This document shows, piece by piece, positions 49,724 through 59,015 of a stretch of DNA of 64,000 nt (position 1 is its first letter; each line of letters opens with the position of its first letter). Both the position numbers and the translations under genes were made by a program. Below the pieces are notes generated by a model. It saw only the letters and a list, made by a program, of their open reading frames with translations, searched no databases and had not been told where the DNA came from. Source of the stretch: Brevundimonas diminuta (GTDB taxonomy: Bacteria; Pseudomonadota; Alphaproteobacteria; Caulobacterales; Caulobacteraceae); contig NZ_CP073063.1 in NCBI RefSeq assembly GCF_022654015.1, positions 3,121,501 through 3,185,500 on the forward strand. Reading direction: 5' to 3'.

Positions 49724-50580
49724 GCGCCACCCAGGCGATAGGTGGTCAGGCCGGCGGTCTGAAGCTGGCTGGTCGCCGGGCCGGAGACGCGTTCGGAGTG
49801 ACCGATGTAGAGGGTCGCGCCGGGGTTCATCAGCGGGGTGAACCGCTTCCACACCCGCTCTTGGGTCGCGTCGTCGAAATAGATGACGACGTTGCGGCAG
49901 AAGATGACGTCGAACTTGCCCTTCATCGGCCAGTCGCCGATCAGGTTCAGCTCCTTGAAGCTGACCAGCCGCTTCAACTGCGCGCCTGCGACCCACTGGC
50001 CGCGATCGGCGCGGTCGAAATATTTGCGCCACAGGGTGACGGGCGCGGGCTCCAGCGCCTCTTCGGAATAGACACCGTCATGGCCCTGGGCGACCATGTT
50101 GGGGTCGATGTCGGTGGCCAGGATACGCACATCCAGCTCTGCCGCCTCGGGCAGGGCCTGAAGAACGGTCAGGGCCATCGAATAGGGCTCCTGCCCGTTC
50201 GAGCAGGCCGCCGACCACAGACGGACCCGGCCGCCGGCGCGGGCGCGCGCCGCCAATTCGGGCATGACCCGGTCGCGCAGGTCGTCGAAATGGTGCGGCT
50301 CGCGATAGAAGCGGGTGACGTTGGTGGTCAGGGCCGCCGTCATCTTCTGACGCTCGTCCACGCCGTCCACGCCCTCGACCAAGGCGCAGTAGTCGCGGAA
50401 GCTGGTCAGACCCAGGGTGCGCAAACGCTTGGCCAGGCGCGAATAGACCAACGCGGCCTTGCCCTCGTTCAGGGCGATGCCCGCGTGGGCGTGCAGCATC
50501 TGGGCGATGTGGCGGAAATCCTCGGCGGTGAAGACGAACTCGCCCTCGACGATGGATCCCCGGCCGGCGGCGGCGGTCAT
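49720..50580 (-). CDS. cheR: Chemotaxis protein methyltransferase CheR
   Basis: A 286-residue SAM-dependent methyltransferase. N-terminal helical domain, then [18 protein letters not shown] (SAM site), [11 protein letters not shown], and [15 protein letters not shown]. It methylates receptor glutamates, opposing CheB. Overlaps the cheW stop. Confidence 0.95.
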   Translation of the reverse strand: MTAAAGRGSIVEGEFVFTAEDFRHIAQMLHAHAGIALNEGKAALVYSRLAKRLRTLGLTSFRDYCALVEGVDGVDERQKMTAALTTNVTRFYREPHHFDDLRDRVMPELAARARAGGRVRLWSAACSNGQEPYSMALTVLQALPEAAELDVRILATDIDPNMVAQGHDGVYSEEALEPAPVTLWRKYFDRADRGQWVAGAQLKRLVSFKELNLIGDWPMKGKFDVIFCRNVVIYFDDATQERVWKRFTPLMNPGATLYIGHSERVSGPATSQLQTAGLTTYRLGGA

Positions 50581-51032
50581 GCGGCTTCGGCCTCGACTTG
50601 CGGCAGGATGTAATCCAGTTCGATCAGGCTGATCATGCGGCCGTCGATCGAGAAGATGCCCTTTACGAAGGTCTTCACCTGATCGCTGGCGACGTCGGGC
50701 GTCGGCTGGACCGAGGCCTCGCTCATCTGCAGGATGTCGGACACGGCGTCGACCAGCAGGCCGACCATGCGGCCGCCGATATGGGCCACCATGATGACGT
50801 GGCGCGCCGTCGGTTCCGAGGTCGTCAGGCCGAAGCGCGCGCCCAGATCGATGATCGGCAGGACCGTGCCGCGCAGGTTGATGACGCCCTTCATGTATCC
50901 CGGCGAACGGGGCAGAGGCGTCGCCGGCGTCCAGCCGCGGATTTCGCGCACCGACATGATGTCGACGCAGAATTCCTGACTGCCGATGCGGAAGGCGATC
51001 AGTTCACGCTGGAGATCTTTGGCTTCGGTCAT
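50577..51032 (-). CDS. cheW: Chemotaxis coupling protein CheW
   Basis: A 151-residue SH3-like adaptor that links receptors to CheA. Conserved features: [35 protein letters not shown] and [13 protein letters not shown]. It lies 3 nt after cheA. Confidence 0.95.
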   Translation of the reverse strand: MTEAKDLQRELIAFRIGSQEFCVDIMSVREIRGWTPATPLPRSPGYMKGVINLRGTVLPIIDLGARFGLTTSEPTARHVIMVAHIGGRMVGLLVDAVSDILQMSEASVQPTPDVASDQVKTFVKGIFSIDGRMISLIELDYILPQVEAEAA

Positions 51033-51035
51033 GGT

Positions 51036-53303
51036 TCAGCTCGCGAGCTTGAAGTCGGGACGGACGGATTTGCGGCGCATGTCGGTGACCAGCACGTCGA
51101 CATCCAGGATCAGGGCCACGCGCCCGTCGCCCAGGATGGTGGCGGCGGCGACGCCCTCGACCTGCTGGTAGTTGGTTTCCAGGCTCTTGATGACCACCTG
51201 CCGCTGGCCCTGGATGGCGTCGAACAGCAGGGCCGCCTGCTGGCCGCCTTCGGTCTCGACGACCACGGCGACACCTTCGGTCGGGTTCATCGGCTGTTCG
51301 CGGAAGCCCATGATCAGGGCCACGTCGATCAGCGGCAGGAAGCGATCGCGGAAGCGGATGACGGGATCCACCCCACCGACGAAGTGCAGGTCGACGGCTT
51401 GCGGAGTCAGGCTCTCGACGATGGCAGGCAGCGGCGCGATCAGCGTCTGTTCGGCGGCGGCGACGACCATGCCGTCCAGCACCGCCAGCGTCAGCGGCAG
51501 GCTGAGGGTGAAGGTCGAGCCCTTGCCCGGAACCGAGCTGATGGAGATGCGGCCGCCCAGGGCCTGGATCGAGCGTTTGACCACGTCCATGCCCACGCCC
51601 CGCCCCGAGATGTCGGACACGACGGCGGCGGTGGAGAAGCCCGGCGCGAAGATCAGATTGTCGATTTGCTCGTCGGTCAGGGGCGCGTCGGCGGCGATCA
51701 GACCCTTGTCGACGGCGATCTTCTTGACGCGTTCGCGGTTGATGCCGCGTCCGTCGTCGGAGATTTCGATGACGATCCGACCCGAGCGGTGCAGGGCCGC
51801 GAGACGCACCGTGCCCTCGGCCGGCTTGCCGGCGGCGACGCGCTCTTCGGGCGTTTCCAGCCCGTGGTCGATGGCGTTGCGCAGCATATGGGTGATGGGC
51901 TCGGCCAGACGTTCGACCACGGTCTTGTCGACCTCGGTGTCCTCGCCGGCCGTGACCAGACGGACCTGTTTGGAGACCATGTCGGCGACTTCGCGGACCA
52001 GGCGCGGCATGCGCTGGAACACCGACTTCACCGGCTGGGCGCGGATGGCCATGACGCTGTCCTGGATCTCGCGGGTCAGCAGTTCCAGGTCTTCGAGGCC
52101 GAGCGCGATGCCCGAGGAGCGGGCCAGGCCACTTTCCAACACGCGTTGCGACAGCATCGCCTGCTGGATGACCAGTTCGCCGACGACGTTGATCAGGCGA
52201 TCCACGCGATCCAGATCGACACGGATCGTCACCGGCGCAGGCGCGACAGGGGCCGAAGCCGGTGCGGGCGTCGCCGCCACGGGTGCGACGGCAGGGACAG
52301 CAACCGGCTCGACGACCGGCGCAGCGGCGATCGGGGCCGGCGCCGGCTCGGGCTCCAGGGGAGCGAACGGCACGATCTCGGCCGCCGGTTCAGCGGCGGC
52401 GCCGGAAGCCTTGGCCAACAGGGCGGCGATATCCAGTTCGTCGCTCGCGGGCAGAACGGCCGCGGGTTCGTCGGCGAACGCGTCCATCTCGGCGGCCCCA
52501 TCCGCGGCCGCGCCCAGAGGTGTGATAGTCAGGTCGCAGTCGCTTTCGACGAAGTCGAAGACCTCGCGCACGGCCGCCTCATCGACGGCGGCGGCCAGAT
52601 CGACCGTCCAGGTCAGGCAGCCGTCCTCGATCGACAGCGCGTCTAGCGTCGGCGTCTCGCTGTCGTCCACGACCACCGTGACCGGGCCGAGACGACCCAG
52701 CTCGCGCAGCAGCAGGCTGGTCTCGTTAGCGTTGACGTACATCCGGCCCATCGGCTTGAACACGATGCGCCAGCCGACCGACGGCGCGTCGGCGCCCAGA
52801 TCGACGCCCAGGTCGGCGATGGGCAGGGGCGCAGGCTCGTCCAGCGCCATGTCGAAGGCCATCGGAGTGAAGCCGAAGTCGTCTTCGTCTTCCTCGACCT
52901 CGACCGGCGCTTCGCCGCCGTGGGTCAGGACCTGCATATCGGCGACCAGGGCCGCGGACCGCGCCTCGTCCACCGGCGGGATCAACCCTTGCGCGGCCTG
53001 AATGTGATCAGCCAGCACGTCGGAGGCGCGCAGCAGGGTCTTGATGGTGATCGCGTCGCACGGCTTACGGCCCGCGCGCAGTTCGTCCATCAGGGTCTCG
53101 AAGACGTGGGCGAAGCGGACCAAGGCCTCCAGGCCGAAGGCCCCTGCCCCGCCCTTGACCGAATGGACGGCGCGGAAGACGGCGTTGATCGTCTCCAGGT
53201 CGGTCTGACCCTGTTCAAGCAGCATCAGCTTGGCTTCCAGGTCTGCGAGCAGTTCGTCGCATTCCTGGAAGAAGGTGGCTTTGATGGCTTCGAAGGCGTC
53301 CAT
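51036..53303 (-). CDS. cheA: Chemotaxis histidine kinase CheA
   Basis: A 755-residue kinase. P1 domain with phospho-acceptor His47 (AVHSVKGGAGAFG), a P2-like region, an Ala/Pro-rich linker (about 290-350), dimerisation P3, kinase P4 with N-box MLRNAIDHGLETPEER and G-boxes DDGRGIN and GRGVGMDVV, and CheW-like P5 at the end. It phosphorylates the CheY proteins and CheB. Starts 29 nt after the first cheY. Confidence 0.96.
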   Translation of the reverse strand: MDAFEAIKATFFQECDELLADLEAKLMLLEQGQTDLETINAVFRAVHSVKGGAGAFGLEALVRFAHVFETLMDELRAGRKPCDAITIKTLLRASDVLADHIQAAQGLIPPVDEARSAALVADMQVLTHGGEAPVEVEEDEDDFGFTPMAFDMALDEPAPLPIADLGVDLGADAPSVGWRIVFKPMGRMYVNANETSLLLRELGRLGPVTVVVDDSETPTLDALSIEDGCLTWTVDLAAAVDEAAVREVFDFVESDCDLTITPLGAAADGAAEMDAFADEPAAVLPASDELDIAALLAKASGAAAEPAAEIVPFAPLEPEPAPAPIAAAPVVEPVAVPAVAPVAATPAPASAPVAPAPVTIRVDLDRVDRLINVVGELVIQQAMLSQRVLESGLARSSGIALGLEDLELLTREIQDSVMAIRAQPVKSVFQRMPRLVREVADMVSKQVRLVTAGEDTEVDKTVVERLAEPITHMLRNAIDHGLETPEERVAAGKPAEGTVRLAALHRSGRIVIEISDDGRGINRERVKKIAVDKGLIAADAPLTDEQIDNLIFAPGFSTAAVVSDISGRGVGMDVVKRSIQALGGRISISSVPGKGSTFTLSLPLTLAVLDGMVVAAAEQTLIAPLPAIVESLTPQAVDLHFVGGVDPVIRFRDRFLPLIDVALIMGFREQPMNPTEGVAVVVETEGGQQAALLFDAIQGQRQVVIKSLETNYQQVEGVAAATILGDGRVALILDVDVLVTDMRRKSVRPDFKLAS

Positions 53304-53332
53304 TAGGTCGGGGTCCGGCGGGCTTCAGGCGA

Positions 53333-53698
53333 TCAGGCGGCGACGCGGCGGACGGCGTCCACCAGCTTGGCGGGGTCGAACGGCTTGACGATCCAGCCGG
53401 TGGCGCCGGCGGCGCGTGCGCGCGCCTTCTTCTCGACGTCGCTTTCAGTCGTCAGCACCAGCACCGGGGTCGTGCGGTGGTTCGGATCGGCGCGCACGCC
53501 CTCGATGACGCCGAAGCCGTCCATGCGCGGCATGTTGATGTCGGTGATGATGACGTCCGCGCCCTTGGACGCCAGGGTCTCCAGACCGTCCACGCCGTCC
53601 ACCGCCTGGATCACGGTATAGCCCGCGTCTTCCAGCGCCATCAGCAGCATGTCGCGCATGGTGCGTGAATCGTCGATCGTCAGAACGGTCTTGGTCAT
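53333..53698 (-). CDS. cheY: Chemotaxis response regulator CheY (first copy)
   Basis: A 121-residue single receiver from ATG 53698: TIDDS, acceptor Asp53 (VIITDINMPRMDG), Thr in VLVLTTES and Lys in IVKPFDP. Corresponds to CheYI in the Caulobacter order. Overlaps the cheX-like stop. Confidence 0.94.
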   Translation of the reverse strand: MTKTVLTIDDSRTMRDMLLMALEDAGYTVIQAVDGVDGLETLASKGADVIITDINMPRMDGFGVIEGVRADPNHRTTPVLVLTTESDVEKKARARAAGATGWIVKPFDPAKLVDAVRRVAA

Positions 53699-53970
53699 GC
53701 CAACGCCCCCTCGGTGTTGAAGTCCGGCGCGCCATAGGCCGCCCATTGTTCCGTCCAATATTGGGACACAGACCCTAAACTTAGATTGACGCCGTCGGCC
53801 GCCCACGTCTTTCGCGCCGACAGCAGGATCTGCAGGCACAGGCCGCCCAGGCGCTGGACCGCAGAGGCGTCCAGGACCACCGGATGACCGCGCAGGGCCA
53901 GCAGTTCAGCCTTCAGCGGTTCGGCCGCATTCAGGTCCAGCACGTCGGACAGGATCAGGGTTTCGGTCAT
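53695..53970 (-). CDS. cheX: STAS-domain protein in CheX position
   Basis: A 91-residue STAS fold from ATG 53970: VLDLNAAEPLKAELLALRG, then PVVLDASAVQRLGGLCLQIL, where Ser after Ala/Asp is the usual regulatory position. Sits between the receptor gene and the first cheY, the place of cheX in Caulobacter. Its sequence is STAS and not the CheX phosphatase of other bacteria, so phosphatase activity should not be assumed. Overlaps the receptor stop (TGATG). Confidence 0.78.
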   Translation of the reverse strand: MTETLILSDVLDLNAAEPLKAELLALRGHPVVLDASAVQRLGGLCLQILLSARKTWAADGVNLSLGSVSQYWTEQWAAYGAPDFNTEGALA

Positions 53971-55919
53971 CAGAACTCCTCCCAACCGTCTTCGACTGCG
54001 GCGGCTTGAGGCTTGGGCGCGGCGCCGCCACGGCCGATGGTCTTAAGCGCGGCCACCATGTGGCTGGAGCGAGCAGCGGGCTTGGCGACGGGCGCAGGGG
54101 TCCGAACCGGCGCAGGCGCAGCGGCGCGCGGCGACGAGGCGCCGACGCGGAACTGGGCCACCGAGGCTTGCAGGCTTTCGGCCTCCTGAGCCAACGAATG
54201 GCTGGCGGCGGTCGATTGCTCGACCATGGCGGCGTTCTGCTGGGTGACCTGATCCATCTGGTTCACGGCCGTGTTGACCTGGGCCAGACCGACGGCCTGT
54301 TCCTGGGCCGAGGCGGCGATTTCGGTCACCAGGCTGTCGATCTCGGCGACGCGGTCCACGATCCTTTGCAGGGCCTCGCCGGTCTCGCCGACCAGTTTGA
54401 CGCCCGAGCCGACCTGACCGGTCGAGGCCGAGATCAGGGTCTTGATCTCCTTGGCGGCCTCGGCCGAACGCTGGGCCAGGGCGCGAACTTCGGAGGCGAC
54501 GACTGCGAAGCCACGACCGGCCTCGCCGGCGCGCGCGGCCTCGACGCCCGCGTTCAGGGCCAGCAGGTTGGTCTGGAAGGCGATCTCGTCGATCACGCCG
54601 ATGATCTGATTGATCTGGTTGGACGAGCCTTCGATGGCGGTCATGGCCTGGACAGCGTCGCGGACGATGATGCCGCTCTTTTCGGCGTCACCGCGCGCGG
54701 CCTGAACCACGTCGGAGGCTTGGCGGGCGCCCGAGGCGGTCTTGTTCACCGTGGCGGTGATTTCATCCAGGGCCGCAGCCGTTTCTTCCAGCGACGCGGC
54801 CTGCTGTTCGGTGCGGCGCGAAAGATCGTCCGCGGCCTGCGAGATTTCGCCGGCGCCCGAGCGGATGCCCGAGACATTGTTGACCACGACCGAGACGGCC
54901 TGCTGCAGCTGGGAGATGGCGGCGTTGAAATCGGACTTCAGTTGCGCGGCTTTGGGATTGAAGTCGATCTCGATCCGGTAGGTCAGGTCGCCGTTCGCCA
55001 TGGCCGACAGGCCTTGACCCAAGGCGCCGATGGCCTGGGCGTCCTCGGCGGCCTCGCGCGCCTTTTCGGCCTCGCGTTCGGCACGTTCCTGCTCGGACAT
55101 CGAGCGCTGCGACAGGGCCTCCCGTTCGACGCGGACCTTTTCGATCGCGGCGTCGCGGAAGGCCACGATGGCCTGACCCATCTTGCCGAACTCATCCTTG
55201 CGCTCGGCGCTGGCGACCTTGATGTCGGTGTCGCCGGCCATCAGTTTTTGCATATAGCCGATCATCGTGAAGATCGGGCGCACGATGGAGCGCGTCGCGA
55301 CGAAACCGGCGATGACGGCGATCACCAAGGCCGAGATCAAACCGACGATCGTGGCGATCAGCGCGGTGCGGCTGGCGGCGGCCTGAGCTTCGGTCGAGGC
55401 CTTGCGCGCCACATCGTTGGCCGTCTTGATCTGGTCGATCGTGTCTTCGACCGGCGCGACGTAGTTGTCGGCCGTTCCGTTGCGGCCGACCATCTGAACA
55501 GCCTGGGCCGCGCGACCGTCACGCACCATCGCCGAGCCGGTTTCGACGACGTTCTTGTACCAGGTCGCATTGCCTTCCACGGCCTTGTCGACCAGGGCGG
55601 CGCGATCGGCGGGCAGTTCGCCGCGCAGCTCGTCCATCGCCGCCAGGAATTTGGCGCGGTGCGCATTGACGCGCTCGATATAGTAGGGATCCTGAGACAG
55701 GAGGTAGCCGCGGAAAGCGTTTTCCTGGCGGGCCATGTAGAACTCGGCCGTCGCCGTGGTGCGATTGGCCTGGTTTTCCACCGTGCGGACTTCGCCGGCC
55801 TTCTCAAGCTGAAGCAGGCTGGCGATGACGACGGCGCCCATGACGGCGATCGCCGCCAGAACGAGACCAAAGGCCGCGAACAGCTTGCGGCCGACGGGCA
55901 TATTTTCAATCAACTTCAA
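53970..55919 (-). CDS. mcpA: Methyl-accepting chemotaxis protein McpA
   Basis: A 649-residue receptor: TM1 (about 12-34), a helical CHASE3-like periplasmic domain, TM2 (about 188-210), HAMP and a second HAMP-like unit (about 300-350), and a cytoplasmic coil with the signalling tip [20 protein letters not shown]. It ends in DGWEEF, a Trp-x-x-Phe tail suited to CheR/CheB docking. Likely first gene of the che operon, or second after the porin 27 nt upstream. Confidence 0.95.
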   Translation of the reverse strand: MKLIENMPVGRKLFAAFGLVLAAIAVMGAVVIASLLQLEKAGEVRTVENQANRTTATAEFYMARQENAFRGYLLSQDPYYIERVNAHRAKFLAAMDELRGELPADRAALVDKAVEGNATWYKNVVETGSAMVRDGRAAQAVQMVGRNGTADNYVAPVEDTIDQIKTANDVARKASTEAQAAASRTALIATIVGLISALVIAVIAGFVATRSIVRPIFTMIGYMQKLMAGDTDIKVASAERKDEFGKMGQAIVAFRDAAIEKVRVEREALSQRSMSEQERAEREAEKAREAAEDAQAIGALGQGLSAMANGDLTYRIEIDFNPKAAQLKSDFNAAISQLQQAVSVVVNNVSGIRSGAGEISQAADDLSRRTEQQAASLEETAAALDEITATVNKTASGARQASDVVQAARGDAEKSGIIVRDAVQAMTAIEGSSNQINQIIGVIDEIAFQTNLLALNAGVEAARAGEAGRGFAVVASEVRALAQRSAEAAKEIKTLISASTGQVGSGVKLVGETGEALQRIVDRVAEIDSLVTEIAASAQEQAVGLAQVNTAVNQMDQVTQQNAAMVEQSTAASHSLAQEAESLQASVAQFRVGASSPRAAAPAPVRTPAPVAKPAARSSHMVAALKTIGRGGAAPKPQAAAVEDGWEEF

Positions 55920-55946
55920 CTCAGCATCCCCCGGTGGATCAGTAAC

Positions 55947-56624
55947 TCAGAACGAATAGGTGGCGGCGGCGACGAGACGACCCTCGTAGGGTTCGCCTGC
56001 GCTGTGGCGGTCGGTGTCGTACCAGCGCAGATCGACGGCCAAGGCGTCGGTCAGCTTCTGTTTGGCGCCGACGTTCCAGGCGTTGTAATCGACACCGCCG
56101 TCGGCCATGCGGTTGGCGACGCCGGCCGAAATCTTCGTCTTGGCGGCGACGGCGACCGTGCCTTGCAGCTCCAGCCACCAGGCCTCTTTCGTCGCCGCAA
56201 AGCCGTCGGGCGAATAGTTGACGCGCAGGCGCGTCGCCACGGGGCCCAGCTTGCGTGAAGCGTCCGCCTGATATTCCCAATAGTTTTTGTCGACACCGGC
56301 GCGCGACCCTGGCAGGTCGCGGTTCATGACCCCCAGATCGAAGGTGAAGCCGGCCGCCTTAGGGCGCCAACCGACCATGCTGACGATTTCCATGTCGTAG
56401 CCTTGAGATCCGGCGGCGTCAGAGACGAAGACGCTGGCGTAGCCTTCGCCGAAGCCGGCTTCGGCCTTGGCGAAAGGCGCAACGTCTTGATTGCTCTTGC
56501 CCAGCCCTTTGCCGACATACTGGCTGGCGACACCGACATCGAGGCCGAACGATTGGGCCTGGGAGGTAATCGGTGCTGCGAGGCCTACTGCCGCGACAAC
56601 AAAGAAGGCTGACGAACGAAACAT
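55947..56624 (-). CDS. TorF family putative porin
   Basis: A 225-residue outer-membrane beta-barrel candidate from ATG 56624, with signal peptide ending near SQAQ. Family features: FGLDVGVASQYVGKGLGKSN, WEYQADASRKLGPVATRLRV and a C-terminal Phe (VAAATYSF). It resembles the kdp-linked TorF protein at 23516-24232 in length and ending (both have LTDALA then VDLRW/LDLRY). 27 nt upstream of mcpA. Transported solute unknown. Confidence 0.83.
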   Translation of the reverse strand: MFRSSAFFVVAAVGLAAPITSQAQSFGLDVGVASQYVGKGLGKSNQDVAPFAKAEAGFGEGYASVFVSDAAGSQGYDMEIVSMVGWRPKAAGFTFDLGVMNRDLPGSRAGVDKNYWEYQADASRKLGPVATRLRVNYSPDGFAATKEAWWLELQGTVAVAAKTKISAGVANRMADGGVDYNAWNVGAKQKLTDALAVDLRWYDTDRHSAGEPYEGRLVAAATYSF

Positions 56625-56939
56625 GGTGATCCCTGAAGCTTCTGCATTCTGAAGCCCAAGGATGAGGCGATGATTAATATTAAATCTGAACCGGACCGTA
56701 TGTAGGATTGCGTAACCCATGAGGTGTGTCGCCCAGCGTCCGAGCTGCGTCGGCGGCAGGGGTGCGAGTCACTCCAAACCGATTTTGAGCGAATACGTAT
56801 GTTCACGTAGTCAAAATGCGCCTATACAAAAGTTGTCAAAAAAGCGGCGACGCCCGCCAGCCTAAGGTCTCGCGAGTTTCCGCATCCCAATTCATACTCC
56901 GGTGAAATATACCCAGCGGCCCAGGAATAGCACGAAGAC
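56625..56939. promoter_or_regulatory. Divergent control region between porin and FixL-like kinase
   Basis: About 315 bases with no gene. It includes an AT-rich stretch (GATTAATATTAAATC, 56670-56684) suited to a promoter for the porin/che side. An inverted repeat TACGT-ATGTTC-ACGTA lies at 56794-56809. TACGTA-type sites are used by some FixJ-family regulators, and a FixJ-like protein is encoded nearby, but the link is weak. Confidence 0.35.
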
Positions 56940-58370
56940 ATGATCTTCAGGTCCAGGACATGGTGGAGCGGGGTCTTGATCGCGTGTCTGGCTGTTCTTG
57001 TGGCGACGCTGGTTCGCAGCGCGCTCGAACCGTTTGGAAACTTCTACTATCTGCCGCTGGTCCCGGCGGTGATTGTGACGGCTCTGCTGGCGCAAAGGGG
57101 GGCGGTCGTGCTGGCGATTCTGTTGGCCATCGGCGCTAACCTGTGGCTGGTGCATCGCGAAAGCGTGCTGGATGCGGCGACCAACGCCGCGCTTTTCGCG
57201 GTCATTGCCTGGGTGATCGCCGAGGTCTGTCGTCGGCTGATCGACGCCTTGGAACAGGCCCGCGCCCTGACGCGCGACCTAGCGCTGCGCGAGATGCTGC
57301 TCGACACCATTGTGGCCACGACGCCGATCGTGACGCTGGATCGTGAGGGGCGGACGCGCCGCGTGACCCCGGCCGCCGCCGATCTGCTGCGCGTGGATCG
57401 AGAGGCGGCGATGGCGCAGCCTTTCGAATCTCTGCTGCCCGGCTTCGACGACGCGGCGCTGGCGAAGGCTCGCCAAGGGGGCGAGGTGCTGAGCCCCTCC
57501 TCCGGCCCTTGGACGAGCGGGAGTATAAATACACCCGGGCCGCCGCTGACGCTTCACGCCAATGTCCTGCCCGACGACATCGCTCCCGAACACATCGTGC
57601 TGACGCTGGGCGATCAGAGCCAGGCCGAGACGATCCGCAAGGGCGAGCGCGACCTGAACGACAAGCTCAGCAGCGTCTGGCGTCTGAACTCGATGGGGGA
57701 AATGGCCGCGACCCTGGCCCACGAACTGAACCAGCCGCTGACCGCCGCCACCGTTTATTTGCATGCCGGCCAGGCCGAACTGACCCGGCTGGGGACCGTC
57801 GCGGAAGGGCCGGCCAAGACGATCGATCTGGCCAAGACCCAGTTGCTGCGCGCGGGCGACATCATCCGGCGCATGCGCGAACAGGTCGCGACAGGTTCGC
57901 GGTCCTTCACCGAGGAGCGGGCCTCGCTGATCGTCCTGGACCTGGCGCCGGTCTTCGCCCTGACGGGACAGGACACAGACACGACGATCGCTCTGGATGT
58001 CGAAGAGGACGACGATCAGGTTCTGGCCGACCGTATTCAGATTCAGCAGGCGCTGGCCAATCTGGTGCGCAACGCCGTGGACGCCGTCATCGGACGCGAG
58101 GGCGCCCGCGTGACGGTGACCGGCCGGACGCTGGGCGCGGACGGCTATGAGATCGCGGTGTGCGACAATGGCGACGGCATCCCCGAAGACAGAATCGACA
58201 GCATCTTTCATCCGATGGCGACGACCAAGGCCGGCGGCATGGGCCTGGGGCTGTCGGTCACGCGTTCTATCGTCGAGAGCCATGGCGCGACCCTGGTCGT
58301 CAGCCGGAATTCTCAGGGTGGAGCGACCTTTTCGTTTCGTCTGCCGCGTCCCACGGAGTCCGAAATCTGA
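56940..58370 (+). CDS. FixL-like sensor histidine kinase
   Basis: A 476-residue kinase. Three to four N-terminal helices (about residues 8-100, including PLVPAVIVTALLAQRGAVVL), a PAS-like domain (about 118-225, IVTLDREGRTRRVTPAAADL), HisKA with His in TLAHELNQPLTAATV, and HATPase (NLVRNAVDAV, CDNGDGIPEDRI, MGLGLSVTRSIVESHG). The HisKA/HATPase type matches FixL. I could not confirm a haem-binding His in the PAS domain, so oxygen sensing is not assured. Stop overlaps the regulator start. Confidence 0.88.
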   Translation: MIFRSRTWWSGVLIACLAVLVATLVRSALEPFGNFYYLPLVPAVIVTALLAQRGAVVLAILLAIGANLWLVHRESVLDAATNAALFAVIAWVIAEVCRRLIDALEQARALTRDLALREMLLDTIVATTPIVTLDREGRTRRVTPAAADLLRVDREAAMAQPFESLLPGFDDAALAKARQGGEVLSPSSGPWTSGSINTPGPPLTLHANVLPDDIAPEHIVLTLGDQSQAETIRKGERDLNDKLSSVWRLNSMGEMAATLAHELNQPLTAATVYLHAGQAELTRLGTVAEGPAKTIDLAKTQLLRAGDIIRRMREQVATGSRSFTEERASLIVLDLAPVFALTGQDTDTTIALDVEEDDDQVLADRIQIQQALANLVRNAVDAVIGREGARVTVTGRTLGADGYEIAVCDNGDGIPEDRIDSIFHPMATTKAGGMGLGLSVTRSIVESHGATLVVSRNSQGGATFSFRLPRPTESEI

Positions 58371-58981
58371 TGAGCCCGCACTCCGTCTTCATCATCGACG
58401 ACGACCCCGCCATGCGCGACGCCCTGGTGCTCATGCTGCGCGGGGCTGGGTATCGAGCACGCAGTTTCCTCAGCGCCGACGACTTCCTGAGTAATCTGCC
58501 CGAAGACCGCAGCGCCTGCGTCATCACCGATGTGCGGATGCCGGGGCTTCAGGGTTCCGAGCTGGTCGGGCGTCTGAAAAGCCTGCGAGGCGATACCTGG
58601 CCGGTGATCGTCATCACGGGTCATGGGGAGGTGACGCTGGCGGTTCAGTTGATGAAGGCGGGAGTCGTGGATTTCGTCGAAAAGCCGTTCGATCCGCAGC
58701 GAATGCTGGACGCGGTTTCCAGCTGCCTGGCCTCGCTGACCAGTCTTGAGGCCGAGCGGATCGCGCGCGAGGACGCCAAGGCCCGACTGGACACCCTGAC
58801 CCCGCGCGAGCGGCAGGTATTCGACGCCCTGATCGACGGCTGTTCCAACAAGGAGATCGCGCAAAGGCTGGAGATCAGCCCGCGTACGGTGGAAATCTTT
58901 CGCGCCAAGGTGATGACGAAAATGCAGGCCGCGAACCTGTCCACCCTGGTCCGGATCGGAATGCGCGCCGGCGACGCTTGA
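58370..58981 (+). CDS. FixJ-like response regulator (LuxR-type output)
   Basis: A 203-residue regulator from ATG 58370. Receiver with IIDDD, phospho-acceptor Asp54 (VITDVRMPGLQG), Thr in ITGHGEV and Lys in VEKPFDP, then a LuxR/FixJ helix-turn-helix (LTPRERQVFDALIDG, NKEIAQRLEISPRTVEIFRA). Partner of the FixL-like kinase. Target genes unknown. Confidence 0.92.
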   Translation: MSPHSVFIIDDDPAMRDALVLMLRGAGYRARSFLSADDFLSNLPEDRSACVITDVRMPGLQGSELVGRLKSLRGDTWPVIVITGHGEVTLAVQLMKAGVVDFVEKPFDPQRMLDAVSSCLASLTSLEAERIAREDAKARLDTLTPRERQVFDALIDGCSNKEIAQRLEISPRTVEIFRAKVMTKMQAANLSTLVRIGMRAGDA

Positions 58982-59015
58982 GCCTGACGAGATTCGTCGC
59001 CACCTTAGTCGCGAC

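Noticed and set aside
50598..52646. 682-codon plus-strand open frame opposite cheW and cheA
   Set aside because: Shadow of two well-supported genes, with no motif of its own.
53695..53985. Upstream start at 53985 for the STAS gene
   Set aside because: ATG 53970 gives the STAS N-terminus and a TGATG overlap with mcpA; the upstream residues (MGGVL) lie inside mcpA's end without a better ribosome-binding site.
54006..56258. 750-codon plus-strand open frame opposite mcpA
   Set aside because: Antisense to a chemoreceptor with clear domains; composition (Asp, Gly, Arg, Gln, His repeats) is that of a shadow frame.
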